NCBI RefSeq assembly: GCF_008711285.1
Contig: NZ_VXDC01000002.1
Coordinates: forward strand, 186,001-250,000
Direction: 5' to 3'
DNA length: 64,000 nucleotides
From: Roseibium aquae
Lineage (GTDB): Bacteria > Pseudomonadota > Alphaproteobacteria > Rhizobiales > Stappiaceae
The position numbers and the translations under genes are program-made. Below, one piece after another: positions 51,862-60,746 of this stretch. Under the pieces are notes generated by a model. It was not told the DNA's origin. It saw only the letters and a program-made list of their open reading frames with translations, and ran no database searches. How positions within the stretch are numbered: position 1 is the stretch's first letter; every line of letters starts with the position of its first letter.

Positions 51862-54800
51862 ATGTCCCTTTCCCCTACTCTGCCTTTGCCAAGAGCGGCC
51901 CGATCGCGCACCGTAACCGCGGTCCTCGGGCCCACGAATACCGGGAAGACCCATCTGGCTATCGAGCGCATGCTGGGCCATGAATCCGGGTTGATCGGCT
52001 TGCCGCTCCGGTTGCTGGCGCGCGAGGTATATGGCCGGCTAGTCGAGCGTGCGGGCGCGGCGAAGGTCGCGCTGATCACGGGCGAAGAAAAGATCATTCC
52101 CGACGCGCCCCGTTATTGGGTGTCCACCGTCGAGGCGATGCCGCTCGATCTGAAGACAGATTTCGTCGCCATCGACGAGGTCCAGCTGGCCGGCAATCTC
52201 GATCGGGGACACGTTTTCACCGACCGCCTGCTCAATTTGCGCGGCCAATCAGAGACCCTTCTCCTCGGTGCGGCAACCGTCCGGCCGCTTCTCGAAAAGC
52301 TCATACCCGGCCTCAATGTGATCACCCGGCCGCGGATGTCGATCCTGACCTATGCCGGGTCGAAAAAGGTGTCGCGCCTGCCGCCCCGCTCGGCGATCGT
52401 CGCGTTTTCTTCCGATGAGGTGTATGGCATCGCCGAACTGATACGCCGCCAGCGGGGCGGTGCGGCTGTCGTGCTCGGATCTCTCAGCCCGCGCACCCGC
52501 AACGCCCAGGTCGAGTTGTTTCAAAACGGCGATGTCGATCACATGGTCGCTACCGATGCCATTGGAATGGGGCTCAATCTCGATGTCGATCACATCGCGT
52601 TTGCCGGAACGCGCAAGTATGACGGCTATCAGTACCGCCAATTGACCGCGGCGGAGATGGGCCAGATCGCTGGGCGTGCCGGCCGGCATATGCGCGACGG
52701 TACATTCGGGGTGACAAGCCGTGTCGATCCCCTGGATGACGAGATTATCGAGCGGATCGAAAATCATCATTTCGTTAATCTCAAGGTGCTGCAATGGCGC
52801 AACAGTGTGCTTGATTTTTCCTCGATCGCCGCCCTCAAGAGGACGCTCGAGGTCGCGCCGCGTGAGGACGGGCTGGCCCGCGCGCCGACCGGTGAGGATA
52901 TGACCGCGCTCGAGCTGCTGACCCGGGATCCTGCCATTTCCGATCTTGTGCGCACACGCAAGGATGTTCAGCTTCTTTGGGATGTGTGCCAGGTGCCCGA
53001 TTATCGGAAAATCGCTCCGGCGAACCATGCGGAAATCCTGAATTCGATCTATACCCACCTGATCCGCGACGGCCACATCGAAGAAGACTGGTTCTTGCGT
53101 CAATTGGCCTTCGCAGATCGGACGGATGGTGATATCGACACATTGGCAAACCGGATTGCCCATATCCGGACCTGGACGTTTGTCGCAAACCGCCCGGACT
53201 GGCTGGCTGATCCCGGTCATTGGCAAGAGGTGACGCGCGGCATAGAAGACAAGCTGTCCGATGCCCTCCATGATCGTCTGACCCAGCGGTTTGTGGATCG
53301 GCGAACAAGTGTTTTGATGCGACGTTTGAGAGAGAACGCAATGCTGGAAGCGGAAATTACATCGAGCGGTGATGTGCTCGTGGAAGGTCAGCACATCGGA
53401 AACCTGCTTGGCTTCCGGTTTGCGCCCGATGCCGGCGCGGAAGGGCCGGACGGCAAGGCCGTGCGGGCCGCCGCCCAGAAGGTGCTTGCCACCGAGATCG
53501 AAAACCGCGCCGAAAAGCTGTCCCGCTCCGAAAATGGCGATTTCATTCTCACGTCCGATGCCACGATCCGCTGGCGCGGTGAAGCGGTCGCCAAACTTGT
53601 TCCGGGCGAGCAAGTCCTGAACCCGTCGGTTTTGCTTCTCGCGGATGAGCATCTTTCCGGACCCATCCGCGACAAGGTCCAGGGTCGTATTGACCTTTGG
53701 GTCAAGGCCCATCTCGAAACACTCCTGAAGCCGCTGTTTGATCTGCAGGCGGCGGCCGACCTCGAAGGGCTCGCGCGGGGCGTCGCTTTCCGGATTGTCG
53801 AAGGACAAGGTATCCTGGAGCGGCAGGCGGCTGCCGACGAAATCCGCCAGCTCGATCAGGATATGCGGGCTTCTCTGCGCAAGCACGGCGTGCGGTTTGG
53901 AGCCTATACGATTTTTGTCCCGGCGCTGTTGAAGCCGGCGCCGAGCCAGCTTCTGGCGCAGCTCTGGGCATTGAAGCACGGTTCGCTTGATATGGCGGGC
54001 CTGGCCGAATTGCCGCAACTGTCCGCGTCCGGCCGGACTTCCATTCCGGTCGATGAAACCATTTCCAAACCCTTGTATAAAGTTGTTGGCTTCCGGGTTT
54101 GCGGACCGAGGGCGGTGCGGGTCGACATTCTGGAGCGTTTGGCGGATTTGATCCGGCCGCTGATTTCCTGGAAGCCATTGGACAAGGACGTGGACCCGCC
54201 GGAGGGCGCAATTCGCGAAGGTGGCGGCTTCACGGTGACGGTTGCAATGACCTCGCTCCTGGGATGCGCCGGGGACGATTTCACCGAAGTCCTGAAGTCA
54301 CTGGGCTACCGGTTCGAGGTTCGCGATGTGCAGCGGCCGGTCGCACGCAAGCCGGAACCCGATGCCGGTCATTCGTCTCAGCGTGACGAAGGCGCAGGAA
54401 CCGAGGCTGCTGTCCAGGACGCGCTGACAACTGATAAAACCGATGAGCAGGCACCAGAAATTCCGGCACCCGCCGAGGTCAAGCCCGAGGGTGGTGGCGA
54501 TGATGCCGCTTCACAGGCCGCCATTGAGCTTGAAGGTGTGACGACCCTGTCTGAGGTGCCGGGTGATGCTGGCGGCGATGTTTCCGTCGCCTCATCCGAC
54601 AACGGGGAAGGAATCCCGGTTGCGGAACCGGACGCGGCCGTTGGCGCTGTTGCGGAAGCTGGTCTGGAAACCGGCGGCGACAACCCGGACGGAGCTCTGG
54701 AGCTGGAGACCGTGAGCATTCTGGTCTGGCGTCCGGGCCGTCCGGATCGCCGCCCAAGGCAGAAGCCCGGACACGACAACCGGCGCGGCGATGCGCGCAA

Positions 54801-55005
54801 AGGCGGTGAGGCCCGCGACGATAAACGTCCGGGCCGTGACAAGCCGGCCAAAGGCGGCAAGCAGCACAGAGGCAAGGCCTCTGCCGGTGGCGGCCAGTCG
54901 GGCCGTGACAAGCCGGCCCAGCGGGAAAAGCCGATTGATCCCAATTCCCCCTTCGCGGCCCTTTTGGCGTTGAAGGAAAACATGACAACGAAGGACAAGA
55001 GCTGA
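51862..55005 (+). CDS. SUV3-like RNA helicase
   Basis: A 1047-residue superfamily 2 helicase related to mitochondrial SUV3, expected to unwind RNA for degradation. Walker A is GPTNTGKT (residues 23-30), motif II is DEVQ (105-108), and motif VI is QIAGRAGRHMRDG. A long central region follows, typical of bacterial SUV3-like proteins. The C-terminal 170 residues are low complexity: first acidic and alanine- or glutamate-rich, then basic with repeated RDKPA-type segments, probably RNA-binding. ATG 51862. The stop overlaps the likely start of the S4 gene, a pairing conserved in alphaproteobacteria. Confidence 0.9.
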   Translation: MSLSPTLPLPRAARSRTVTAVLGPTNTGKTHLAIERMLGHESGLIGLPLRLLAREVYGRLVERAGAAKVALITGEEKIIPDAPRYWVSTVEAMPLDLKTDFVAIDEVQLAGNLDRGHVFTDRLLNLRGQSETLLLGAATVRPLLEKLIPGLNVITRPRMSILTYAGSKKVSRLPPRSAIVAFSSDEVYGIAELIRRQRGGAAVVLGSLSPRTRNAQVELFQNGDVDHMVATDAIGMGLNLDVDHIAFAGTRKYDGYQYRQLTAAEMGQIAGRAGRHMRDGTFGVTSRVDPLDDEIIERIENHHFVNLKVLQWRNSVLDFSSIAALKRTLEVAPREDGLARAPTGEDMTALELLTRDPAISDLVRTRKDVQLLWDVCQVPDYRKIAPANHAEILNSIYTHLIRDGHIEEDWFLRQLAFADRTDGDIDTLANRIAHIRTWTFVANRPDWLADPGHWQEVTRGIEDKLSDALHDRLTQRFVDRRTSVLMRRLRENAMLEAEITSSGDVLVEGQHIGNLLGFRFAPDAGAEGPDGKAVRAAAQKVLATEIENRAEKLSRSENGDFILTSDATIRWRGEAVAKLVPGEQVLNPSVLLLADEHLSGPIRDKVQGRIDLWVKAHLETLLKPLFDLQAAADLEGLARGVAFRIVEGQGILERQAAADEIRQLDQDMRASLRKHGVRFGAYTIFVPALLKPAPSQLLAQLWALKHGSLDMAGLAELPQLSASGRTSIPVDETISKPLYKVVGFRVCGPRAVRVDILERLADLIRPLISWKPLDKDVDPPEGAIREGGGFTVTVAMTSLLGCAGDDFTEVLKSLGYRFEVRDVQRPVARKPEPDAGHSSQRDEGAGTEAAVQDALTTDKTDEQAPEIPAPAEVKPEGGGDDAASQAAIELEGVTTLSEVPGDAGGDVSVASSDNGEGIPVAEPDAAVGAVAEAGLETGGDNPDGALELETVSILVWRPGRPDRRPRQKPGHDNRRGDARKGGEARDDKRPGRDKPAKGGKQHRGKASAGGGQSGRDKPAQREKPIDPNSPFAALLALKENMTTKDKS

Positions 55006-55415
55006 GCGAAAGCGAAGAAAAACGCGGTGCAACCGGCCAGTTGCCCGGCCTGCGCGTTGACAAGTGGCTCTGGTACGCCCGGGTCACGAAATCGCGTTCG
55101 CTTGCTCAAAAACTTACCACGGGTGGGCATGTCAGGCTGAACAAGGAAAAGATATCGTCGGCCAGCAAGACTGTGCGCGTCGGTGATGTTTTGACGATTG
55201 CGTTGGAGCGCAAAGTGCTGGTGCTCGAGGTGCAACAGCTTGGAACCCGCCGCGGGCCCTTCACCGAAGCGTGCCAGCTTTATGAGGATCTCAGTTCGCC
55301 AGAGCCGCCGAAGTCCGATCCCACCCAGTCCGATGTTGCCAAACGGGCGCGGGGCAGTGGACGGCCAACCAAGCGTGAGAGGCGGAAGATTGACAGTTTG
55401 CGGGAACCGGACTGA
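55002..55415 (+). CDS. S4 domain RNA-binding protein (Hsp15-like), probable CTG start
   Basis: An RNA-binding protein with an S4 domain (LRVDKWLWYARVTKSRSLAQKL and GGHVRLN), related to heat-shock protein 15, which acts on stalled ribosomal subunits. A basic tail (RPTKRERRKI) follows. The first ATG or GTG in frame is far inside; TTG 55041 has no ribosome site. CTG 55002 has AGGA six bases upstream, overlaps the helicase stop as CTGA, and gives an N-terminus SESEEKRG. I therefore annotate 137 residues from CTG and note 124 from TTG as the alternative. Confidence 0.75.
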   Translation: MSESEEKRGATGQLPGLRVDKWLWYARVTKSRSLAQKLTTGGHVRLNKEKISSASKTVRVGDVLTIALERKVLVLEVQQLGTRRGPFTEACQLYEDLSSPEPPKSDPTQSDVAKRARGSGRPTKRERRKIDSLREPD

Positions 55416-55612
55416 AACAGTTTGCTCTCTTTTGACCAAAAGGGAGGCTTGTTTTTCAGCAGTGTCCGATGCGCGGCTTTGGCAACGCTTGCACGGATTT
55501 AGCAAACGGGCTACCCAACCATTTGAAAATGATCTGCGGGCGGAGCGCCTTGGTCCGGATGGGTCTCGGTCGATGGATCGCAGTCTAGTCAACACGCCTG
55601 TCGAGGAAGCCG

Positions 55613-55945
55613 ATGACCTACGTCGTCACCGATAACTGCATCAAGTGTAAGTACACCGACTGTGTGGAAGTGTGTCCTGTGGATTGCTTCTACGAGGGTG
55701 AGAACATGCTCGTCATCCATCCGGATGAGTGCATCGACTGCGGTGTGTGCGAACCCGAATGCCCGGCCGAGGCTATCCTGCCCGATACGGAACCCGGGCT
55801 TGAAAAGTGGATCGAGTTGAACGCTGAATACTCGGTCAAATGGCCGAACATCACGGAAAAGAAAGACCCGTTGCCTGAAGCCGAGGCGTTCGACGGCAAG
55901 GAGAACAAGTTGGAGGAGTTCTTTTCGCCCAATGGGCCAGCTTGA
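55613..55945 (+). CDS. fdxA: Seven-iron ferredoxin FdxA
   Basis: A 110-residue ferredoxin carrying [3Fe-4S] and [4Fe-4S] clusters for low-potential electron transfer. Cysteines sit at 9, 12, 17, 21, 25 and 40, 43, 46, 50 (CIKCKYTDC-type and [11 protein letters not shown]-type motifs), as in Azotobacter FdI relatives. The C-terminal tail after residue 60 is typical of alphaproteobacterial FdxA. ATG 55613. The 197-base gap before it shows no gene. It precedes carD, a conserved alphaproteobacterial arrangement. Confidence 0.96.
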   Translation: MTYVVTDNCIKCKYTDCVEVCPVDCFYEGENMLVIHPDECIDCGVCEPECPAEAILPDTEPGLEKWIELNAEYSVKWPNITEKKDPLPEAEAFDGKENKLEEFFSPNGPA

Positions 55946-56384
55946 CCCTGGATGGCGTCATAAGTGCCGCGAACTGCGGATCCGATCGGTCCCGTTTGAT
56001 GCCTGCTGCGACGCCAAACCCATATTTTATTGAGGTTGCGGACAAACGAATGTCGTGTTGCACCGCACGGTGCTTTAATTTTTTTCAAAGCTGTGTTATT
56101 GGTAGAAGATAGCTGTCCACCCGAACGCCCTCTTTCCTGGAGCGGAGGTTGAAACCAAAGCGTGCCTGACCTGTCTGGCAGACATGGACGAAGTGTCAAT
56201 TTTTCACCTTGCTCCGAGTTTTAAAGTGGATCACGACGGCTGACTACCCAAACACGCCCGATATCAACAGGCGTTCCGCCTCAGGGATCGCAAGTCGACC
56301 GCGTGTGCTGAACCATAAACTTGAACCGCATCGCGGTTTCGTCGGCCATCGGTGGCCGACCACTGCGCAGGAGAAGTGACGAGA
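55946..56384. other. fdxA-carD intergenic region
   Basis: A 439-base gap without a convincing gene. An AT-rich patch near 56080-56105 is a candidate carD promoter. A perfect hairpin lies just before the carD ribosome site (listed separately). Confidence 0.5.
56341..56360. promoter_or_regulatory. Hairpin in the carD leader
   Basis: GTCGGCCA (56341-56348) and TGGCCGAC (56353-56360) form a perfect eight-base stem with a TCGG loop, 24 bases before the carD start and just before GGAGAAG. It could control translation. Confidence 0.5.
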
Positions 56385-56969
56385 ATGGCAAGCAATACGA
56401 AAAAGACCGCGCAGCGTCAGGGATTTAAAACAGGCGAGTTCATCGTCTATCCGGCACATGGCGTTGGTCAGATCACTGCCATCGAAGAACAAAGCGTTGC
56501 CGGACATACTCTAGAGCTTCTGGTCATCCTTTTTGAAAAAGACAAGATGACCCTTCGCGTACCGGTCGCAAAGATCGCATCTGTTGGAATGCGAAAGCTT
56601 GGCGATGCAGCGGCCGTCAAAAAGGCGCTGGAAACCCTGCGGGGCCGTCCGCGGGTGAAGCGTACGATGTGGAGCCGCCGGGCTCAGGAATACGAAGCGA
56701 AAATCAATTCAGGGGATCTGCAGGCCATTTCCGAAGTTGTGCGCGATCTGTATCGCTCGGAAAATCAGCCGGAACAGTCCTATTCCGAACGCCAACTCTA
56801 TGAAGCGGCCCTGGATCGCCTGGCGCGCGAAATCGCCGCAGTGAACAAATGTTCCGACACCGAAGCCGTCAGGCTGATCGAGCAGAACCTTGCGAAGGCG
56901 CCCTCCCGGTTGAAGGCGGCGGCGGAAGCTGCGGCAGCCGAGGAAGACGATCAGGAAGAAGCGGCCTGA
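56385..56969 (+). CDS. carD: CarD family transcription regulator
   Basis: A global regulator that binds RNA polymerase beta and stabilises open promoter complexes, including rRNA promoters. The 194-residue protein has the polymerase-interacting domain at the N-terminus (FIVYPAHGVGQITAIEEQ) and the helical DNA-binding domain after residue 70 (RPRVKRTMWSRRAQEYEAKI, LYRSENQPEQSYSERQLYEAALDRLAREIA). An acidic alanine tail ends it. ATG 56385 follows GGAGAAGTGACGAGA. An intrinsic terminator lies 25 bases after the stop. Confidence 0.95.
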   Translation: MASNTKKTAQRQGFKTGEFIVYPAHGVGQITAIEEQSVAGHTLELLVILFEKDKMTLRVPVAKIASVGMRKLGDAAAVKKALETLRGRPRVKRTMWSRRAQEYEAKINSGDLQAISEVVRDLYRSENQPEQSYSERQLYEAALDRLAREIAAVNKCSDTEAVRLIEQNLAKAPSRLKAAAEAAAAEEDDQEEAA

Positions 56970-56994
56970 TATCCCAGAAAATGGCAGAGTGCGT

Positions 56995-57023
56995 AAAAGG
57001 CCCGATCTTCGGGCCTTTTTTCG
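56995..57023 (+). terminator. Intrinsic terminator after carD
   Basis: AAAAGGCCCGA (56995-57005) pairs with TCGGGCCTTTT (57009-57019) around a three-base loop and runs into further Ts. Confidence 0.9.
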
Positions 57024-57195
57024 TTTGGACCGGATGGAACAACAGCTCGAGAAGGGGTTTGCCAGAACGCGAGCCTTTGCTCTTTGGGTTGATCATCTTC
57101 CGGACGTTCTCAAAATTCCGGATCGGTCACCGATTGAACGTCCCTGTGTTCACAATTATGTGCACGGCTCGGGCGGCAGCGCGCCCGGACATTCA

Positions 57196-57225
57196 TGATC
57201 TGACCCAGAGTCAAAGACGTAAGCT
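57196..57225 (+). promoter_or_regulatory. Candidate sigma-E (RpoE/ECF11-type) promoter of rpoH
   Basis: TGATCT (57196-57201) and TAAGCT (57220-57225) are separated by 18 bases. This closely resembles the TGATCC-N18-TAAGA promoters used by the singlet-oxygen sigma factor RpoE in Rhodobacter. The position leaves a short leader before the GAGGAG ribosome site and ATG 57251. Confidence 0.45.
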
Positions 57226-57250
57226 TTTCAACAAATGAGGAGCTGTGCTG

Positions 57251-58120
57251 ATGTCTAACTCGATGGGTGAGCGGCGGCAGTTGATGCGTACCGCGATGAA
57301 AGCGCCGTACTTGACGCGTGAAGAGGAACACGCGCTCGCGGTCCGTTGGCGGGACAACAAGGACGAGAAAGCCCTCGAAAAACTGTCACTCTCCCACATG
57401 CGCCTCGTGATCGCGGTCGCTTCGCGTTTTCGAAACTTCGGTCTTCCGCTGGGAGATCTGATCCAGGAGGGCCATGTTGGCCTGCTTGAAGCCGCTGCCC
57501 GGTTCGAGCCCGACCGTGAGGTGCGGTTTTCAACCTACGCCACCTGGTGGATCAGAGCCTCGATCCAAGACTACATCCTCCGGAATTGGTCTATTGTGCG
57601 GGGGGGAACATCCTCCTCCCAAAAGGCGTTGTTCTTCAATCTGCGCCGACTGCGGGCGAAGTTGTCCGGGCAGCAGCAGTCGTTGACCGACTCCGAGCTT
57701 CACCAGAAAATTGCCGATGCGATCGGTGTGAAGCCGAAGGATGTGGCGACCATGAATGCTCGCCTGTCCGGTCCGGATACGTCATTGAACGCACCCATGA
57801 CCGACTCTGAGGGTTCAAGTGCGGACAGACAGGATTTTCTGGTTTCGGATTCGCCCCAACCGGATGAAATCGTTTCGGAAAACATTGACATGGAACGGCG
57901 CCGCCGTTGGCTCGCTTCCGCTCTGGACGTGCTCACCGACCGGGAGTTGCGCATTGTGAAAGAGCGGCGCCTGTCCGAAGACGGCGCGACCCTGGAATCG
58001 CTGGGAGAGCAACTCGGCATCTCCAAGGAGCGGGTGCGCCAGATCGAGAGCCGGGCGATGGAGAAGCTCAAGACCGCGCTTCTTGACCGCCAGCCAGATG
58101 CCAGCGCCTATTCCATGTAG
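57251..58120 (+). CDS. rpoH: RNA polymerase sigma-32 family factor RpoH
   Basis: An alternative sigma factor directing heat-shock or oxidative-stress promoters. The 289-residue protein has region 2 (LSHMRLVIAVASRFRNFG, GDLIQEGHVGLLEAAARFEP, FSTYATWWIRASIQDYILRNW), the RpoH box QKALFFNLRRLRAKL, and region 4 (LTDRELRIVKERRL, then the GISKERVRQIESRAMEKLK helix-turn-helix). ATG 57251 with GAGGAG upstream is preferred over GTG 57245. The sequence around IVRGGTSSSQ and the sigma-E-like promoter suggest the RpoHII class, but this is a judgement, not proof. Confidence 0.92.
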   Translation: MSNSMGERRQLMRTAMKAPYLTREEEHALAVRWRDNKDEKALEKLSLSHMRLVIAVASRFRNFGLPLGDLIQEGHVGLLEAAARFEPDREVRFSTYATWWIRASIQDYILRNWSIVRGGTSSSQKALFFNLRRLRAKLSGQQQSLTDSELHQKIADAIGVKPKDVATMNARLSGPDTSLNAPMTDSEGSSADRQDFLVSDSPQPDEIVSENIDMERRRRWLASALDVLTDRELRIVKERRLSEDGATLESLGEQLGISKERVRQIESRAMEKLKTALLDRQPDASAYSM

Positions 58121-58253
58121 CTTTAGATTATCGAGGGGTTGGGCGTAAAAGCTACCGGGCGGCCACCGATCACGGACGGTACAGGACCGTATCCCTTTCT
58201 GTTTTGAGCGTACTTCGCGGAGAGCCAGCGTCGAAACCCCACCATCGAAATCC

Positions 58254-58280
58254 GTTTCCGGTTCACCCCGAACCGGAAAC
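58254..58280. repeat. Perfect hairpin downstream of rpoH
   Basis: GTTTCCGGTTC (58254-58264) and GAACCGGAAAC (58270-58280) form an eleven-base perfect stem with an ACCCC loop. No T-run follows, so it is not a terminator by itself. Confidence 0.7.
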
Positions 58281-58300
58281 GTCCATGCCCCAACCACCTT

Positions 58301-58338
58301 GCCCGGCGCATCCGTCTTGGATCGCCGGGCATTTTTTT
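58301..58338 (+). terminator. Strong intrinsic terminator 180 bases after rpoH
   Basis: GCCCGGCG (58301-58308) pairs with CGCCGGGC (58323-58330). An inner ATCC-GGAT extension strengthens the stem, and a run of seven Ts follows after one A. It acts on plus-strand transcripts. Confidence 0.88.
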
Positions 58339-58473
58339 GGCTGTTGCCACTTCAGATCAGCGGGTCGTCTATCCGTTCCGGTTCGGCACCCAAAGCTGGG
58401 CGTTTCTTGAGGTGCCGGGCATGGGGCGTTTCTTATCAAATGTCCCATCCTCCCTGCCACGCTAAAGCCGGTG

Positions 58474-59982
58474 TCAATCCACCACCAGTTTCACCGGCTT
58501 TCCTGCCGGGATCGGTTTATTCATGTCCAGGCCGTTCAAAACGGCAAAGAATTCCAGCCGCCGGCTCGCCTCCACGCCGGTCATGCCCCGGGCAAGCGTT
58601 TGTGGCGTGTCGCCGGCCTGGGCCGTGACCACTTTAAGCCGGAGCGATTGGAGACGGGCCCTTTCCGTTGGTGTCAGTTGCTTGAAACTGGCAACAGTTT
58701 CCCTGAACTGGGTTTCATAGGCGTCTGATGGATCGCGGTCTGCGAAAATAAACCGGTAGCCGGTCCGCCCCAGCCGGATCACAGCGATCCTAAACGACCA
58801 GCCCTGGGTCACGGCGGACCCGGTGACCGCGGGAAGTCCGTTGATCGTGGTTTCGCGGACGCTTTGCGGCAAGAGACCGTTGATCCAGCCGGATGACATA
58901 TATTCGGTCAGACTGTTGTAGCCGGATAGGTCGGCGCCGTCGAAGCGCATGGCCGTGCCCGCGCCATTGCTGGCCAGCACCGCTTCGGGCGAGTTTTCCA
59001 GGGTGTATCCGCGCGGTACGGTAAAGCCGATGCCGAGCGCCTTGTGGAGGAATGAGCGCCCGCGCACAAATCCCTCAAGCGGATCGTCACCGAACAGCAT
59101 ACCGTCGATCTGGCTCAGGTAGCGATCCCGATCCCGTTCCCCAACGCCTGGCGCGCCAACTTGGCGGGCGGCAAGAACGGCGATCGACAGGCGTTCGGGC
59201 GTTGAAGGATGCGAGGACAAAAAGTCGGGCGCGCTTGGCGTTTCCTTTTGAGCCGATTGGTAGGCCTGATAGCGGGCCATGGATTCCAGGAAACGTGCGG
59301 CGGCGAACGGGTCGAACCCGGCCTTGGCGAGAGTCTTGACGCCAATCGCGTCTGCTTCCAGTTCCTGGACCTGCGAGAAGCGCGCAAAGGATAGCTGGGA
59401 GGAAATGATGGCTTGCCGGGCGGCTTCCGAATCCTGAACCACATTTGTCAGGATCCGGTCGGCCAGGGCCCGCGCCTCGGCTCTTTGTTGGCGTTCGATG
59501 GCATGGTTGGCCGTGACATGGGCCATCTCGTGGGCCAGAACGGCGGCCAATTCGGACGTGTCGTTGGCAAGGGCCAGAAGCCCCCGGGTCACATACAAAT
59601 AACCGCCGGGCAGAGCAAACGCGTTGATCGCCGGCGAATTCAAGATGGTGATGCGGTAGGTTTGCGACGGATTGTCGGAGGCCTCGACAAGGCGGCCAAC
59701 CACGCTGGCCACGGCCCGTTCGGCACCCGGATCCTTGTAGACACCGCCATAGGTCGCGACCACGCGCGGGTGCTCTCTTGCGCCGATATCGGCCGCGAGA
59801 TTGGGGCGCAAGGTGCCGGGCGCAAGCGTTCCGACCGTTGCGCCGTCGCCCAGCAGCTGGCACCCGGCCAGCGTAAGGGCAAGCACCAGCGCGGCGGTCT
59901 TGCGCCATAGTCCGGCCCGGTTCCGCCGCCCGGGTCCCGCGCCGGTCTGCCGCCTGTCCTGTCCTGCCGCCAAGCCGTTCAA
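58474..59982 (-). CDS. M48 metalloprotease lipoprotein (BepA-like, with C-terminal LysM-like region)
   Basis: A 502-residue envelope protease for outer-membrane protein quality control. The N-terminus has a lipoprotein signal ending LTLAGC (Cys near 41). The M48 zinc motif is HEMAHVTANH, with a later glutamate in QELEADAIGVK. After residue 300 lies a domain of unknown type, and the end (VVTAQAGDTPQTLARGMTG...IPAGKPVKLVV) looks like a LysM module. I use TTG 59982, which overlaps the stop of the upstream gene (TTGA); the extra polar residues before the signal are unusual, and an internal start is possible. Confidence 0.87.
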   Translation of the reverse strand: MNGLAAGQDRRQTGAGPGRRNRAGLWRKTAALVLALTLAGCQLLGDGATVGTLAPGTLRPNLAADIGAREHPRVVATYGGVYKDPGAERAVASVVGRLVEASDNPSQTYRITILNSPAINAFALPGGYLYVTRGLLALANDTSELAAVLAHEMAHVTANHAIERQQRAEARALADRILTNVVQDSEAARQAIISSQLSFARFSQVQELEADAIGVKTLAKAGFDPFAAARFLESMARYQAYQSAQKETPSAPDFLSSHPSTPERLSIAVLAARQVGAPGVGERDRDRYLSQIDGMLFGDDPLEGFVRGRSFLHKALGIGFTVPRGYTLENSPEAVLASNGAGTAMRFDGADLSGYNSLTEYMSSGWINGLLPQSVRETTINGLPAVTGSAVTQGWSFRIAVIRLGRTGYRFIFADRDPSDAYETQFRETVASFKQLTPTERARLQSLRLKVVTAQAGDTPQTLARGMTGVEASRRLEFFAVLNGLDMNKPIPAGKPVKLVVD

Positions 59983-60746
59983 GGGTCTGCCGTTTCCTTT
60001 GTCAGTACCCGGATCTGAGCCGGGTGCGTCAAATTGATCGATGGGCCCCGGTCAAGTGTCACAAAACCGCGGACTTCCAGACGTTGGCCGTCGAGGCTGT
60101 CCCAATTGGCCCCCTGCCGGGCGAGCCAGGCCTCGAAGCGTCCGGCGTCCTTTGAGGATATGGTTGCCGTGAGGTCGCTGGACCAGTCCCTCCCAAAATT
60201 GAGATAGCGGGTTCGCTCGGTCTTTCCAAGGGAGACCAGGCGTCCACGCGCGATAACATAGCCGCCGGCATGCGCCGCGAGCAGGTCCGGCCTGGATGCC
60301 GGCAACGGGCTTGCCGGGGCGGTGCCGTCTTGCGAGGTCCCGGCTTTGGCCCGGGCGCCATGGAGCCGGTCGGCGCATTCCATGCTGGCGGTTTCGGGCG
60401 CGAAGACAGCTTCTGCCGCCTTGATCAGGTCTTCCTGCCACAGCGTGCGCGTGCCGTCGGCCGTTTTCGCCTCGATCCAGGCAGGCACTGTGCCCCATCG
60501 GTCCGCGGGTCCGGCCGGGCGGGCGAAATAGCGCCGGCCTGGTGTTGCGGGCACAGCGTGTTGACCGGCAATGTCCGTTGCGCGGTACCGGGCGCCATCG
60601 GCACCGGCGAACTCCATGCCCGGCCCGCCGGCGGGCGTCAGCGCCACGGCCGGCCCCGCAGCGGCTGCCAGGCAGGGGTGAGGGATATGGCCATCGGCGG
60701 CAAGGCTATGGTCCGCGAGGAATGGCCAGACGAGGCCGGTCAGCAC
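59979..60746 (-). CDS. Secreted nuclease-like (TNase/OB-fold) protein
   Basis: A protein of about 255 residues with uncertain start. GTG 60746 precedes a signal-like stretch (VLTGLVWPFLADHSLAAD). The C-terminal part (ARGRLVSLGKTERTRYLNFGRDW, then LDGQRLEVRGFVTLDRGPSINLTHPAQI) matches the second half of thermonuclease-family proteins. The first half is divergent, and I cannot see a full catalytic Arg-Glu-Arg set. The frame stays open upstream almost to the tRNA gene, but that part looks non-coding. The stop overlaps the M48 gene start, so the two are coupled. Confidence 0.6.
   Translation of the reverse strand: MLTGLVWPFLADHSLAADGHIPHPCLAAAAGPAVALTPAGGPGMEFAGADGARYRATDIAGQHAVPATPGRRYFARPAGPADRWGTVPAWIEAKTADGTRTLWQEDLIKAAEAVFAPETASMECADRLHGARAKAGTSQDGTAPASPLPASRPDLLAAHAGGYVIARGRLVSLGKTERTRYLNFGRDWSSDLTATISSKDAGRFEAWLARQGANWDSLDGQRLEVRGFVTLDRGPSINLTHPAQIRVLTKETADP

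Larger units (their letters stand above)
58121..58473. other. rpoH 3' region with strong hairpins
   Basis: The 353-base gap between convergent genes shows no coding sequence. It contains ACGGT-type small palindromes near 58174-58190, a strong hairpin (58254-58280) and an intrinsic terminator (58301-58338). A long rpoH 3' untranslated region or a separate small RNA could explain this. Confidence 0.5.
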
